From DAIUCA01 sp964613675 (GTDB lineage Bacteria; Pseudomonadota; Gammaproteobacteria; Competibacterales; Competibacteraceae), in NCBI GenBank assembly GCA_964613675.1, contig CAZTIH010000146.1, positions 1-5,810 of the forward strand: 5,810 nt of DNA, read 5' to 3'. A program made the translations under genes and the position numbers. The notes beneath the pieces were generated by a model, which saw only the letters and a program-made list of their open reading frames with translations, was not told the origin of the DNA and did no database searches. The stretch's first letter is position 1, and every line of letters begins with the position of its first letter. This document shows, in pieces, positions 1-5,810 of the stretch.

Positions 1-860
1 CGTTCCCAAGGGCGTGCCAATAGCCACGCGGTTCCCAAGGCCCCCATGAGCAAAGTTCCTCCGCCAAGAGCCCACCAGAAGATCGGCAAAGACACGATGG
101 GGATCACGATCACCCGCCACAACACCAGGGTTTCATCACCCACCGACCACTTTTCGTAAACCAGTTCTTGACCGTCTCGGATAAGGACGCCTTGGGTGGA
201 AGACAAGGGATCGAGGGTAGGCGGTGGCGTACGCAAAGGCCAAGAAATCAAAGCCGTTCCCAACATATCCGTGAAGCTAGGTAGTGCATTGCCTAGCAAT
301 TCCTCTGCATTCACCGTCAGTAACAGTCCCCCTAAAGGCGTCCCGTCCGACGCCTGTAACCCTAAAGCCCATTGCAACGGCGATGCTGGACTAGAAACGA
401 GCTGAGGTTGACTTGGATCCGTGGTTAAGCGCGCCAAAATGGCTTCAGAAACACTTCCCGCCCCCAATGTCTGTACCTGCACAGTTGCGCCCTGACGTTG
501 CCACGCCAACCGCACCCGCCCTCTTGGCTCAAACCATTGAATTCGTTGATAAATTATCTTCGATAAAAGAACATTTCTCACGCTCAACTCAATCCCTGGT
601 GGCACTGTCGGCGGCGACGCAGCCCAGTTCAAATCGGCGCGCTGTGCCAATTGCGATAAATCTTGGGAAACATGCTCATGAACCCGTTCGAGGAGACGAC
701 GCGTTAACGAGAGCTGCTGTTGGAGCTGTTGGCGCTGAATCTCGCGATGCTGTGGCAACCAATCCAAGTAAAATCCCACTATTCCCACGCTCAATGGCAC
801 CGAAAACACGATGAACAGTAAAACGCCTGTGCGGATGAACCAACGATTTATCAAACTCAT
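1..860 (-). CDS. Membrane-anchored receptor-like protein with extracytoplasmic sensor domain, N-terminal part (C-terminus beyond left edge)
   Basis: This frame is open from the ATG at 858-860 to the window edge, giving 286 complete codons without a stop. The start is well defined: an in-frame TAA lies at 873-875, no GTG or TTG falls between, and ATAAGG (871-876, minus strand) is a modest ribosome binding site 10 bases upstream. What is seen: a hydrophobic helix at residues about 11-32 (GVLLFIVFSVPLSVGIVGF); a Gln- and Arg-rich, probably helical stretch at about 37-75; a mixed domain to about 246; and a long hydrophobic segment at about 247-282, followed by RPWER at the cut. The DGTPLGGLLLTV stretch (172-183) resembles the strand and loop pattern of Cache/PAS-like extracytoplasmic sensors. 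This architecture is typical of histidine kinases, diguanylate cyclases and chemoreceptors, but the output domain is missing, so the class cannot be named. It is divergent from prpE. I am confident it is a gene and a membrane protein; the Cache-like reading is tentative. Confidence 0.8.
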   Translation of the reverse strand, partial: MSLINRWFIRTGVLLFIVFSVPLSVGIVGFYLDWLPQHREIQRQQLQQQLSLTRRLLERVHEHVSQDLSQLAQRADLNWAASPPTVPPGIELSVRNVLLSKIIYQRIQWFEPRGRVRLAWQRQGATVQVQTLGAGSVSEAILARLTTDPSQPQLVSSPASPLQWALGLQASDGTPLGGLLLTVNAEELLGNALPSFTDMLGTALISWPLRTPPPTLDPLSSTQGVLIRDGQELVYEKWSVGDETLVLWRVIVIPIVSLPIFWWALGGGTLLMGALGTAWLLARPWE

Positions 861-883
861 TCGATAGATGCCTTATTTCAGAT

Positions 884-922
884 AACATGGTGGACCAACA
901 AAACAGCTCCGAAGAACATGGT
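884..922. repeat. Pair of 8-bp direct repeats (AACATGGT), possible operator
   Basis: AACATGGT occurs at 884-891 and again at 915-922, 31 bp apart start to start, about three helical turns. Both copies lie between the divergent starts. The first copy overlaps a small inverted repeat, TGGT-GG-ACCA (888-897). Repeats on the same DNA face fit a dimeric or tandem regulator, but two 8-mers could recur by chance and the regulator is unknown. Confidence 0.25.
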
Positions 923-991
923 AGAAATCCCGTAGAGCCAATCTCGATTCTGCAATGATAAACTTAATAAACAAAGCAGATCGAAAATGCC

Positions 992-998
992 AAAGGAG
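992..998 (+). promoter_or_regulatory. Ribosome binding site of prpE (decides the start)
   Basis: AAAGGAG is a near-consensus Shine-Dalgarno sequence with 9 bases between it and the ATG at 1008. It lies inside the frame that would begin at the upstream in-frame ATG at 987, which has no comparable site in front of it. This places the true start at 1008, seven codons downstream of the longest possible frame. Confidence 0.85.
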
Positions 999-1007
999 CC
1001 AATTCTC

Positions 1008-2915
1008 ATGTCCTACTCTGCAATTTATCAGCAGTCTATCAACGCCCCCGCGCATTTTTGGGCGAAAGCCGCTGCCGAGCTCCATTGGGAAAAACCGTGG
1101 GAGAACACGCTCGACGAAACCAATTCTCCCTTTAATCAATGGTTTATTGGTGGCGAATTAAATACCTGTTTCAACTGTGTTGACCGCCACGTGCGCGATG
1201 GACGCGGCGATCAACTCGCCATCATTTACGACAGCCCCGTCACCCATACCCTCCAACGGTTCACTTATCGCGAATTGCAACAGCGAGTGGCCAAAATCGC
1301 GGGAATGCTGGCCGAAAAAGGGGTCACGAAGGGCGACCGCGTAGTGATTTACTTGCCCATGATCCCCGAAGCCCTGATGGGGATGCTGGCCTGTGCTCGA
1401 CTGGGCGCGATTCACTCGGTGGTTTTTGGGGGATTTGCGGCGCGTGAACTGGCAATACGTATCGACGATGCCAAGCCCAAGGTCATTCTTTCGGCGTCTT
1501 GTGGCATCGAAACCAATCGGGTGATCCCCTACAAACCCCTGCTCGACGCCGCTATCGACATGTCCACGCACAAGCCCGATGCCTGTTTCATCGTCCAGCG
1601 GGCACAAGCAGAAGCGTATCTGGTCGAGGGGCGCGACTTCGATTGGCTCGCGCAAGAAACCCTGGCTGAGGAAGCGGCTTGTGTTCCCGTCCTCGCCACT
1701 GACCCGCTTTACATCCTCTACACCTCCGGTACGACGGGCCAACCCAAGGGCGTGGTGCGCGATAATGGCGGCCATGCGACGGCGCTCCTGTGGTCCATGA
1801 AACACATTTACGACATTGAGCCCGGTGACGTGTATTGGGCGGCTTCAGATGTCGGTTGGGTGGTGGGACATTCGTACATCGTTTACGGCCCGCTCTTGCA
1901 GGGGGCAACCACCCTCGTTTACGAAGGCAAACCCGTCGGTACGCCAGATCCCGGCGCGTTTTGGCGGGTGATTACTGATCACAAGGTCAAGGTGTTGTTT
2001 ACGGCCCCGACGGCGTTTCGCGCCATCAAAAAAGAAGACTCCACCGCAAGTTATCTTCAGAAGTACGACCTGAAGGCGGCGGGATTTAAGGCTTTGTTTT
2101 TAGCGGGTGAACGCTGCGATCCAGACACATTACTGTGGGCGCAAAAAATTCTGGATGTCCCCGTCATCGACCATTGGTGGCAAACGGAAACCGGATGGGC
2201 GATTTGCGCTAACTGTGCGGGGATCGAACTTCTGCCCATCGTGCCCGGTTCGCCAACGCGCCCAACGCCGGGTTACGACGTAAAGGTGCTCGGAACAGAC
2301 GGACTGCCCGTCCCCGTGGGAGAAATCGGCGCTCTAGCCATCAAGTTGCCGTTGCCGCCCGGGACATTCGTCAATCTATGGAACGCGCCAGAACGCTATC
2401 AAAAGGCGTATTTCAGCAACTATCCCGGTTACTACGAGACGGGCGATGCGGGCTTCATCGACGAGAATGGCTATGTGTTTGTGATGTCGCGAACGGACGA
2501 TGTCATCAATGTGGCGGGCCATCGACTGTCCACCGGGGCGATTGAAGAGGTTTTAGCCGAACATCCCGACATTGCAGAATGTGCCGTCACGGGCATTCAC
2601 GACGAACTCAAAGGGCAGTTACCCCTGGGATTTTTGGTGCTGAAATCGGGCGTTGATCGTCCCGAGGCCGAAGTCATTAAGGAAGTGGTGCAGCGGGTAC
2701 GGGACAAAATCGGGCCGGTGGCTTGTTTCAAAACTGCGTTGGTGGTCAAGCGCTTGCCCAAAACGCGCTCAGGTAAAGTGTTACGGGGCACATTGCGCAA
2801 AATTGCCGACGGCGAAACCTATACCGCCCCCGCCACTATCGACGATCCCACCGTGCTGACCGAAATCACGACGCAAATGAACGATTTAGGTTTGATCCAT
2901 ACGGCAGCGAACTAA
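1008..2915 (+). CDS. prpE: Propionyl-CoA synthetase (propionate--CoA ligase, AMP-forming), PrpE family
   Basis: This cytoplasmic enzyme activates propionate with ATP and CoA, via propionyl-AMP, to propionyl-CoA. It is 635 residues from the ATG at 1008, the usual PrpE length; the longer frame from 987 is rejected because a strong ribosome binding site (992-998) lies inside it and family members begin MSYSAIYQQS. Order: acetyl-CoA-synthetase-type N-terminal domain (about 1-60), adenylate-forming core (about 60-490), mobile C-terminal lid (about 495-610). Visible motifs: P-loop YTSGTTGQPKG (238-248), WWQTETG (390-396), TGD (478-480), the hinge and CoA region SRTDDVINVAGHR (494-506), and TRSGK ending in Lys590, the catalytic lysine that Pat-type enzymes acetylate in PrpE and Acs relatives. 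The GVVRDNGGH stretch and the CANCAGIELLP segment after WWQTETG favour PrpE over acetate-specific Acs. Activity on acetate or other short acids cannot be excluded. It is the first gene of an apparent operon with mutA and mutB, ending 2 bp before mutA. Confidence 0.95.
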   Translation: MSYSAIYQQSINAPAHFWAKAAAELHWEKPWENTLDETNSPFNQWFIGGELNTCFNCVDRHVRDGRGDQLAIIYDSPVTHTLQRFTYRELQQRVAKIAGMLAEKGVTKGDRVVIYLPMIPEALMGMLACARLGAIHSVVFGGFAARELAIRIDDAKPKVILSASCGIETNRVIPYKPLLDAAIDMSTHKPDACFIVQRAQAEAYLVEGRDFDWLAQETLAEEAACVPVLATDPLYILYTSGTTGQPKGVVRDNGGHATALLWSMKHIYDIEPGDVYWAASDVGWVVGHSYIVYGPLLQGATTLVYEGKPVGTPDPGAFWRVITDHKVKVLFTAPTAFRAIKKEDSTASYLQKYDLKAAGFKALFLAGERCDPDTLLWAQKILDVPVIDHWWQTETGWAICANCAGIELLPIVPGSPTRPTPGYDVKVLGTDGLPVPVGEIGALAIKLPLPPGTFVNLWNAPERYQKAYFSNYPGYYETGDAGFIDENGYVFVMSRTDDVINVAGHRLSTGAIEEVLAEHPDIAECAVTGIHDELKGQLPLGFLVLKSGVDRPEAEVIKEVVQRVRDKIGPVACFKTALVVKRLPKTRSGKVLRGTLRKIADGETYTAPATIDDPTVLTEITTQMNDLGLIHTAAN

Positions 2916-2917
2916 AA

Positions 2918-4939
2918 ATGGCCACCTTATTTAGTGAATTTCCCAAGCCAACGGCGGAGGATTGGGTCAACCTTGCCCGACAAACGGCAAAGGCCGAAAC
3001 CCTCGTCATGCAACTCCATGATGGCATTGCAGTAAAAGCGATTTATCACGATGGCCCGTTCCCTCCACGGCCGGGCCAGTTTCCCTACACCCGCAGCACG
3101 ACCGCAGATTCCCAGGGTTGGCGCGTTGCCCAATCGTTGCCCTACCCCGATCCCGTCGCAGTGAACAGCGCCTTATTGACGGACTTATTTCGCGGACAGG
3201 ATGCGGTGTTGGTCGATTTATGCACGGCGACGCGGGCGGGGTTGGAGACGCATCATGCCCCCACAACCCTATGTCAAGACGGCACCCTCGTGAACCATCT
3301 CGGCGATCTCACGGCCCTGTTGCGCGACATCGACCTCACCGCCGTACCAATCCTCGTCAATACGGGGGCCTCGGCGTTGCCCTTAGGGGGGATGTTGCGG
3401 GCTTATGCCGCACAACAGCGCTTCGATTTGGCCGCGTTACACGGCTATGTGGCGGCAGATCCGTTGGGTCATGGCGTCCAAACGGGGTTGTTGCCAGCCC
3501 CTCTACCCATTCTGGAAGACCAATTGGCGTTGTGGACGCGCTGGCATCTCAAAAATGCGCCCCAACTGCGCACGATTTTGTGTGATGGCGTGCCCTATCG
3601 CGAAGCAGGCGCGACCTTAGTTCAGGAACTCGGCTTTGTGCTGGCGACCGCACTGCACTATCTGCGGGCATTGACCTTACGGGGATTGACCGTCGATGAA
3701 GTGGCGGGCGCCATTCAGTTTCGTTTGAGTATTGGTGGCCATTTATTCAGCGAAATCAGTCGATTAAGGGCCGCACGGCAGCTTTGGGCAAAGCTCGTCG
3801 CGGCGTGTGGGGGAGGGGAGTCGGCGCAAAAGCTCAGTCTCCATGCGATGACGGCGCGGTTTAACAAAAGCCGTCTCGATCCCCACACCAATCTGTTGCG
3901 AACCACTACCGAAGCCTTTGCAGCGGCGGTGGGGGGCGCACCTTTCATTACGGTACAACCCTTTGACTGTCTGAATGGCCCGCCCGATGAGTTTTCTCGC
4001 CGTCTTGCCCGCAACACCCACGCCATCTTGGCCGAAGAAGCGCAATTATCGCGGTTAGTCGATCCGTTGGGCGGTTCGTGGTACGGCGAAAGTCTCACCG
4101 AAGAAATCGCAGCGGCGAGTTGGCGTGAGGTCCAGCTCGTGGAGGCCCAGGGCGGCATGGGACGGGCGTTGCTGAAAGGCACGATCCAAGCCCAAGTCGA
4201 TGAAAAGTCACGAGCGGCGCTGTTGCAGATTTTTGCAGGACGCGAAGGATTGGTCGGGGTTAATCGCTATCCCAACGCATCGGATCGACTGTCCCCGTCA
4301 ACCCATTCCTCCTCGTTACCGGCCTCGTCCCCTCCCCGCGACGAAGCGGCGGTTAAACAGGCCCTCGACGCGCTAATGGTGAGCAATACGGTTAAAAACT
4401 TGAGCATCGCCAGTGAGTTAGGGGCGACTGTGGGGGAATTAACAGCATCGTTGTCGCAAGGACACGGTGCAGCGTGGACCGTATTGAAACCGATCCGTTG
4501 GGCGGCGGCCTTTGAAGAATTGCGACTCAATGCCCAGCGCTACGCCGATCAACACGGTAGCCCACCTCCCCTGTTGCTCTTAGCTATGGGCAAGTTGTCA
4601 GCCTTAAAACCGCGCATTGATTTTGCGAAAAATGTCTTGGGGGTCGGGGGTTTTCAGGTCACGGAACAGCTCGTCGAGACCCCACAAGAAGCGATGTCGG
4701 TTTTGCAGACTGCGGAAAATCCCTTGAAAGCGGTGTTGCTATGTGCCGCCGATGCTGATTATGGGGAACTGGTTGCGTCCTTGAGTCCACAGTGCAAAGC
4801 GAACGCAACGCGATTAATGATTGCGGGGGCTCCCAATGAAACGCTGAGTCAATTAGGCGTTGAGCTGTTTTTGCACGCCAAAGCCAATCTGTTGAATATG
4901 CTGGACGAATTACAGCGCCAACTAGAGATCGTTCAATGA
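2918..4939 (+). CDS. mutA: Methylmalonyl-CoA mutase, small (beta, non-catalytic) subunit
   Basis: This is the structural partner of the B12-dependent catalytic subunit MutB in a cytoplasmic heterodimer that interconverts (R)-methylmalonyl-CoA and succinyl-CoA. It has 673 residues, slightly longer than the roughly 620-640 of well-known relatives. Order: a catalytically dead TIM-barrel-like domain (about 1-453), including the family stretches DPLGGSWY (382-389) and GVNRYPN (447-453); a Ser/Pro-rich linker (about 454-480); a helical part; and a flavodoxin-like C-terminal domain (about 550-673). By hand alignment to MutB, the catalytic Tyr is replaced by Ser73, and the DxHxxG cobalamin motif is absent (MGKLSALKP at 557-565 lies there), as expected for this subunit. 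The start at 2918 fits the family N-terminus (LFSEFPKPTAEDW), but no good ribosome binding site precedes it, so translation is probably coupled to prpE. It overlaps mutB by 4 bp. Identification is strong; some databases swap the alpha and beta names. Confidence 0.93.
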   Translation: MATLFSEFPKPTAEDWVNLARQTAKAETLVMQLHDGIAVKAIYHDGPFPPRPGQFPYTRSTTADSQGWRVAQSLPYPDPVAVNSALLTDLFRGQDAVLVDLCTATRAGLETHHAPTTLCQDGTLVNHLGDLTALLRDIDLTAVPILVNTGASALPLGGMLRAYAAQQRFDLAALHGYVAADPLGHGVQTGLLPAPLPILEDQLALWTRWHLKNAPQLRTILCDGVPYREAGATLVQELGFVLATALHYLRALTLRGLTVDEVAGAIQFRLSIGGHLFSEISRLRAARQLWAKLVAACGGGESAQKLSLHAMTARFNKSRLDPHTNLLRTTTEAFAAAVGGAPFITVQPFDCLNGPPDEFSRRLARNTHAILAEEAQLSRLVDPLGGSWYGESLTEEIAAASWREVQLVEAQGGMGRALLKGTIQAQVDEKSRAALLQIFAGREGLVGVNRYPNASDRLSPSTHSSSLPASSPPRDEAAVKQALDALMVSNTVKNLSIASELGATVGELTASLSQGHGAAWTVLKPIRWAAAFEELRLNAQRYADQHGSPPPLLLLAMGKLSALKPRIDFAKNVLGVGGFQVTEQLVETPQEAMSVLQTAENPLKAVLLCAADADYGELVASLSPQCKANATRLMIAGAPNETLSQLGVELFLHAKANLLNMLDELQRQLEIVQ

Positions 4940-5810
4940 TTCCCGATTTTAGCCAATTGACTTACCACGACCTCAATCAGCACCCCGCGCCCACCGCTCA
5001 CGCACCTACCCCTCATCCCGCCCGTTACGCCACGATGGAAGGAATTGAATTAGCGGCCTATTACCAAGCGAACGACTTAACAGCGGCGGAGCATGTGGGA
5101 TTTACGGCGGGAATTGCCCCCTTTTTGCGCGGTCCGTACGCGACGATGTATCTGCAACGCCCTTGGACCGTTCGCCAATATGCGGGATTCTCGACGGCGG
5201 AGGCGTCCAATGCGTTTTATCGTCGTAACCTCGCGGCGGGGCAGAAGGGCTTATCGGTGGCGTTTGATTTAGCGACCCATCGCGGTTATGACTCGGATCA
5301 CCCGCGGGTAGTAGGGGATGTGGGCAAAGCGGGGGTGGCGATTGATTCGATTCTGGATATGAAAATTCTGTTCGACCGCATCCCGTTAGATCAGATGTCG
5401 GTCTCCATGACGATGAACGGGGCGGTTCTGCCAATTTTGGCCTTTTACATCGTGGCAGCGGAAGAACAGGGCGTAACGGCAAAACAGCTCACCGGTACCA
5501 TTCAGAACGATATTCTGAAGGAATACATGGTGCGGAACACCTACATTTATCCGCCGCTGCCGTCGATGCGCATTATTGGGGACATTTTCCGCTATACCTC
5601 CCAGTACATGCCCAAATTCAACAGCATTTCAATTTCGGGCTATCACATGCAGGAGGCGGGCGCGAGCGCGGATTTAGAACTCGGTTACACCCTAGCAGAC
5701 GGTTTAGAATATCTGCGGACGGGTCTTCAAGCGGGAATTCCCATCGACCAGTTTGCGCCTCGTCTATCGTTTTTTTGGGCGATAGGAATGAATTATTTTA
5801 TGGAAGTCGC
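4936..5810 (+). CDS. mutB: Methylmalonyl-CoA mutase, large (alpha, catalytic) subunit, N-terminal part (C-terminus beyond right edge)
   Basis: This is the adenosylcobalamin-dependent subunit that carries out the radical rearrangement between (R)-methylmalonyl-CoA and succinyl-CoA. The window holds 291 complete codons of an expected 700 or so, covering the N-terminal arm and part of the TIM barrel; the C-terminal B12-binding domain is outside. Motifs: RGPYATMY (65-72), RQYAGF (80-85), RGYDSDHPRV (116-125), MVRNTYIYP (198-206), SGYHMQEAG (234-242). Compared with the Propionibacterium shermanii enzyme, an offset of seven places Tyr75, Tyr89, Gln197, Arg207 and His244 at Tyr68, Tyr82, Gln190, Arg200 and His237, all present, so the visible active site looks intact and specific for methylmalonyl-CoA. 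The start ATG overlaps the mutA stop (ATGA), a coupling arrangement, with a weak AGAGA site (4924-4928) upstream. Residues about 16-30 are rich in His, Pro and Ala and look poorly conserved. Confidence 0.96.
   Translation, partial: MIPDFSQLTYHDLNQHPAPTAHAPTPHPARYATMEGIELAAYYQANDLTAAEHVGFTAGIAPFLRGPYATMYLQRPWTVRQYAGFSTAEASNAFYRRNLAAGQKGLSVAFDLATHRGYDSDHPRVVGDVGKAGVAIDSILDMKILFDRIPLDQMSVSMTMNGAVLPILAFYIVAAEEQGVTAKQLTGTIQNDILKEYMVRNTYIYPPLPSMRIIGDIFRYTSQYMPKFNSISISGYHMQEAGASADLELGYTLADGLEYLRTGLQAGIPIDQFAPRLSFFWAIGMNYFMEV

Larger units (their letters stand above)
861..1007. promoter_or_regulatory. Divergent intergenic region between the receptor gene and prpE
   Basis: This 147-bp gap separates two genes transcribed away from each other, so it should carry both promoters. 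Its right part (about 951-990) is visibly AT-rich. The best plus-strand -10 candidate is TAAACT (959-964) preceded by TG (956-957), an extended -10 pattern matching TATAAT at 4 of 6 positions; the matching -35 position (about 936-941, agccaa) is poor, so the promoter is weak, activator-dependent or elsewhere. The minus-strand promoter was not identified. No cobalamin riboswitch B12 box is seen, and the leader is short for one. It holds the direct repeat AACATGGT described separately. That the region is regulatory follows from gene orientation; the exact elements are speculative. Confidence 0.5.

Noticed and set aside
1..40. Direct repeat GTTCCCAAGG at 2-11 and 31-40
   Set aside because: Both copies lie within the receptor coding sequence in its membrane segment region, with no further copies seen; most likely chance similarity of codons.
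413..814. 133-codon plus-strand open frame opposite the receptor gene
   Set aside because: The minus-strand frame over the same region is open for 286 codons with membrane segments and a plausible start, whereas this one has low-complexity, Ala- and Ser-rich sequence without recognisable domains.
861..1007. Possible cobalamin riboswitch ahead of the B12-dependent mutase operon
   Set aside because: No B12-box-like sequence is visible and the leader before prpE is shorter than a typical cobalamin riboswitch plus promoter.
873..1139. 88-codon minus-strand frame covering the intergenic region and the start of prpE
   Set aside because: It overlaps the prpE start and ribosome binding site on the opposite strand, has no good ribosome binding site noticed, and its sequence shows no recognisable domain.
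1158..1805. 215-codon open frame on the minus strand inside prpE
   Set aside because: It lies wholly antisense to a full-length, strongly conserved prpE and its translation resembles no family I recognise; it is a by-product of the codon bias of the plus-strand gene.
5102..5482. 126-codon minus-strand frame inside mutB
   Set aside because: It is antisense to the most conserved part of mutB and is Pro/Arg/Ser-rich, typical of a shadow frame.

Overview
The window reads as a bacterial chromosomal segment of moderate GC content with tightly packed genes and short gaps. The propionyl-CoA synthetase belongs to the PrpE subfamily common in Beta- and Gammaproteobacteria, and the membrane sensor has an inner-membrane receptor layout, so a Gram-negative proteobacterium is the most likely source. 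No rRNA, tRNA or other taxonomic marker is present, so this is an inference.

Layout: (1) Positions 1-860, minus strand, hold the N-terminal 286 codons of a membrane receptor-like protein that runs off the left edge: a transmembrane helix, an extracytoplasmic domain of about 215 residues, then a second hydrophobic segment. Its output domain is outside the window. (2) Positions 861-1007 are a 147-bp divergent intergenic region that should hold both promoters; it contains an 8-bp direct repeat spaced 31 bp. (3) Positions 1008-2915, plus strand, encode a full-length propionyl-CoA synthetase (prpE). (4) Positions 2918-4939 encode the full small, non-catalytic subunit of methylmalonyl-CoA mutase (mutA). 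(5) Positions 4936-5810 encode the first 291 codons of the large, catalytic, cobalamin-dependent subunit (mutB), cut by the right edge.

The three plus-strand genes look like one operon, with a 2-bp gap between prpE and mutA and a 4-bp ATGA overlap between mutA and mutB. PrpE makes propionyl-CoA from propionate. MutAB interconverts (R)-methylmalonyl-CoA and succinyl-CoA. The intervening steps (propionyl-CoA carboxylase, methylmalonyl-CoA epimerase) are not in the window. The context points to propionate assimilation through the B12-dependent methylmalonyl-CoA route rather than the methylcitrate cycle with which prpE is more usually grouped. The divergent receptor may or may not be linked to this pathway.

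I see no mobile element, CRISPR array, RNA gene or convincing terminator. I do not see a clearly undescribed system; the most interesting points are the prpE-mutAB pairing, the unidentified divergent receptor and the intergenic repeat.
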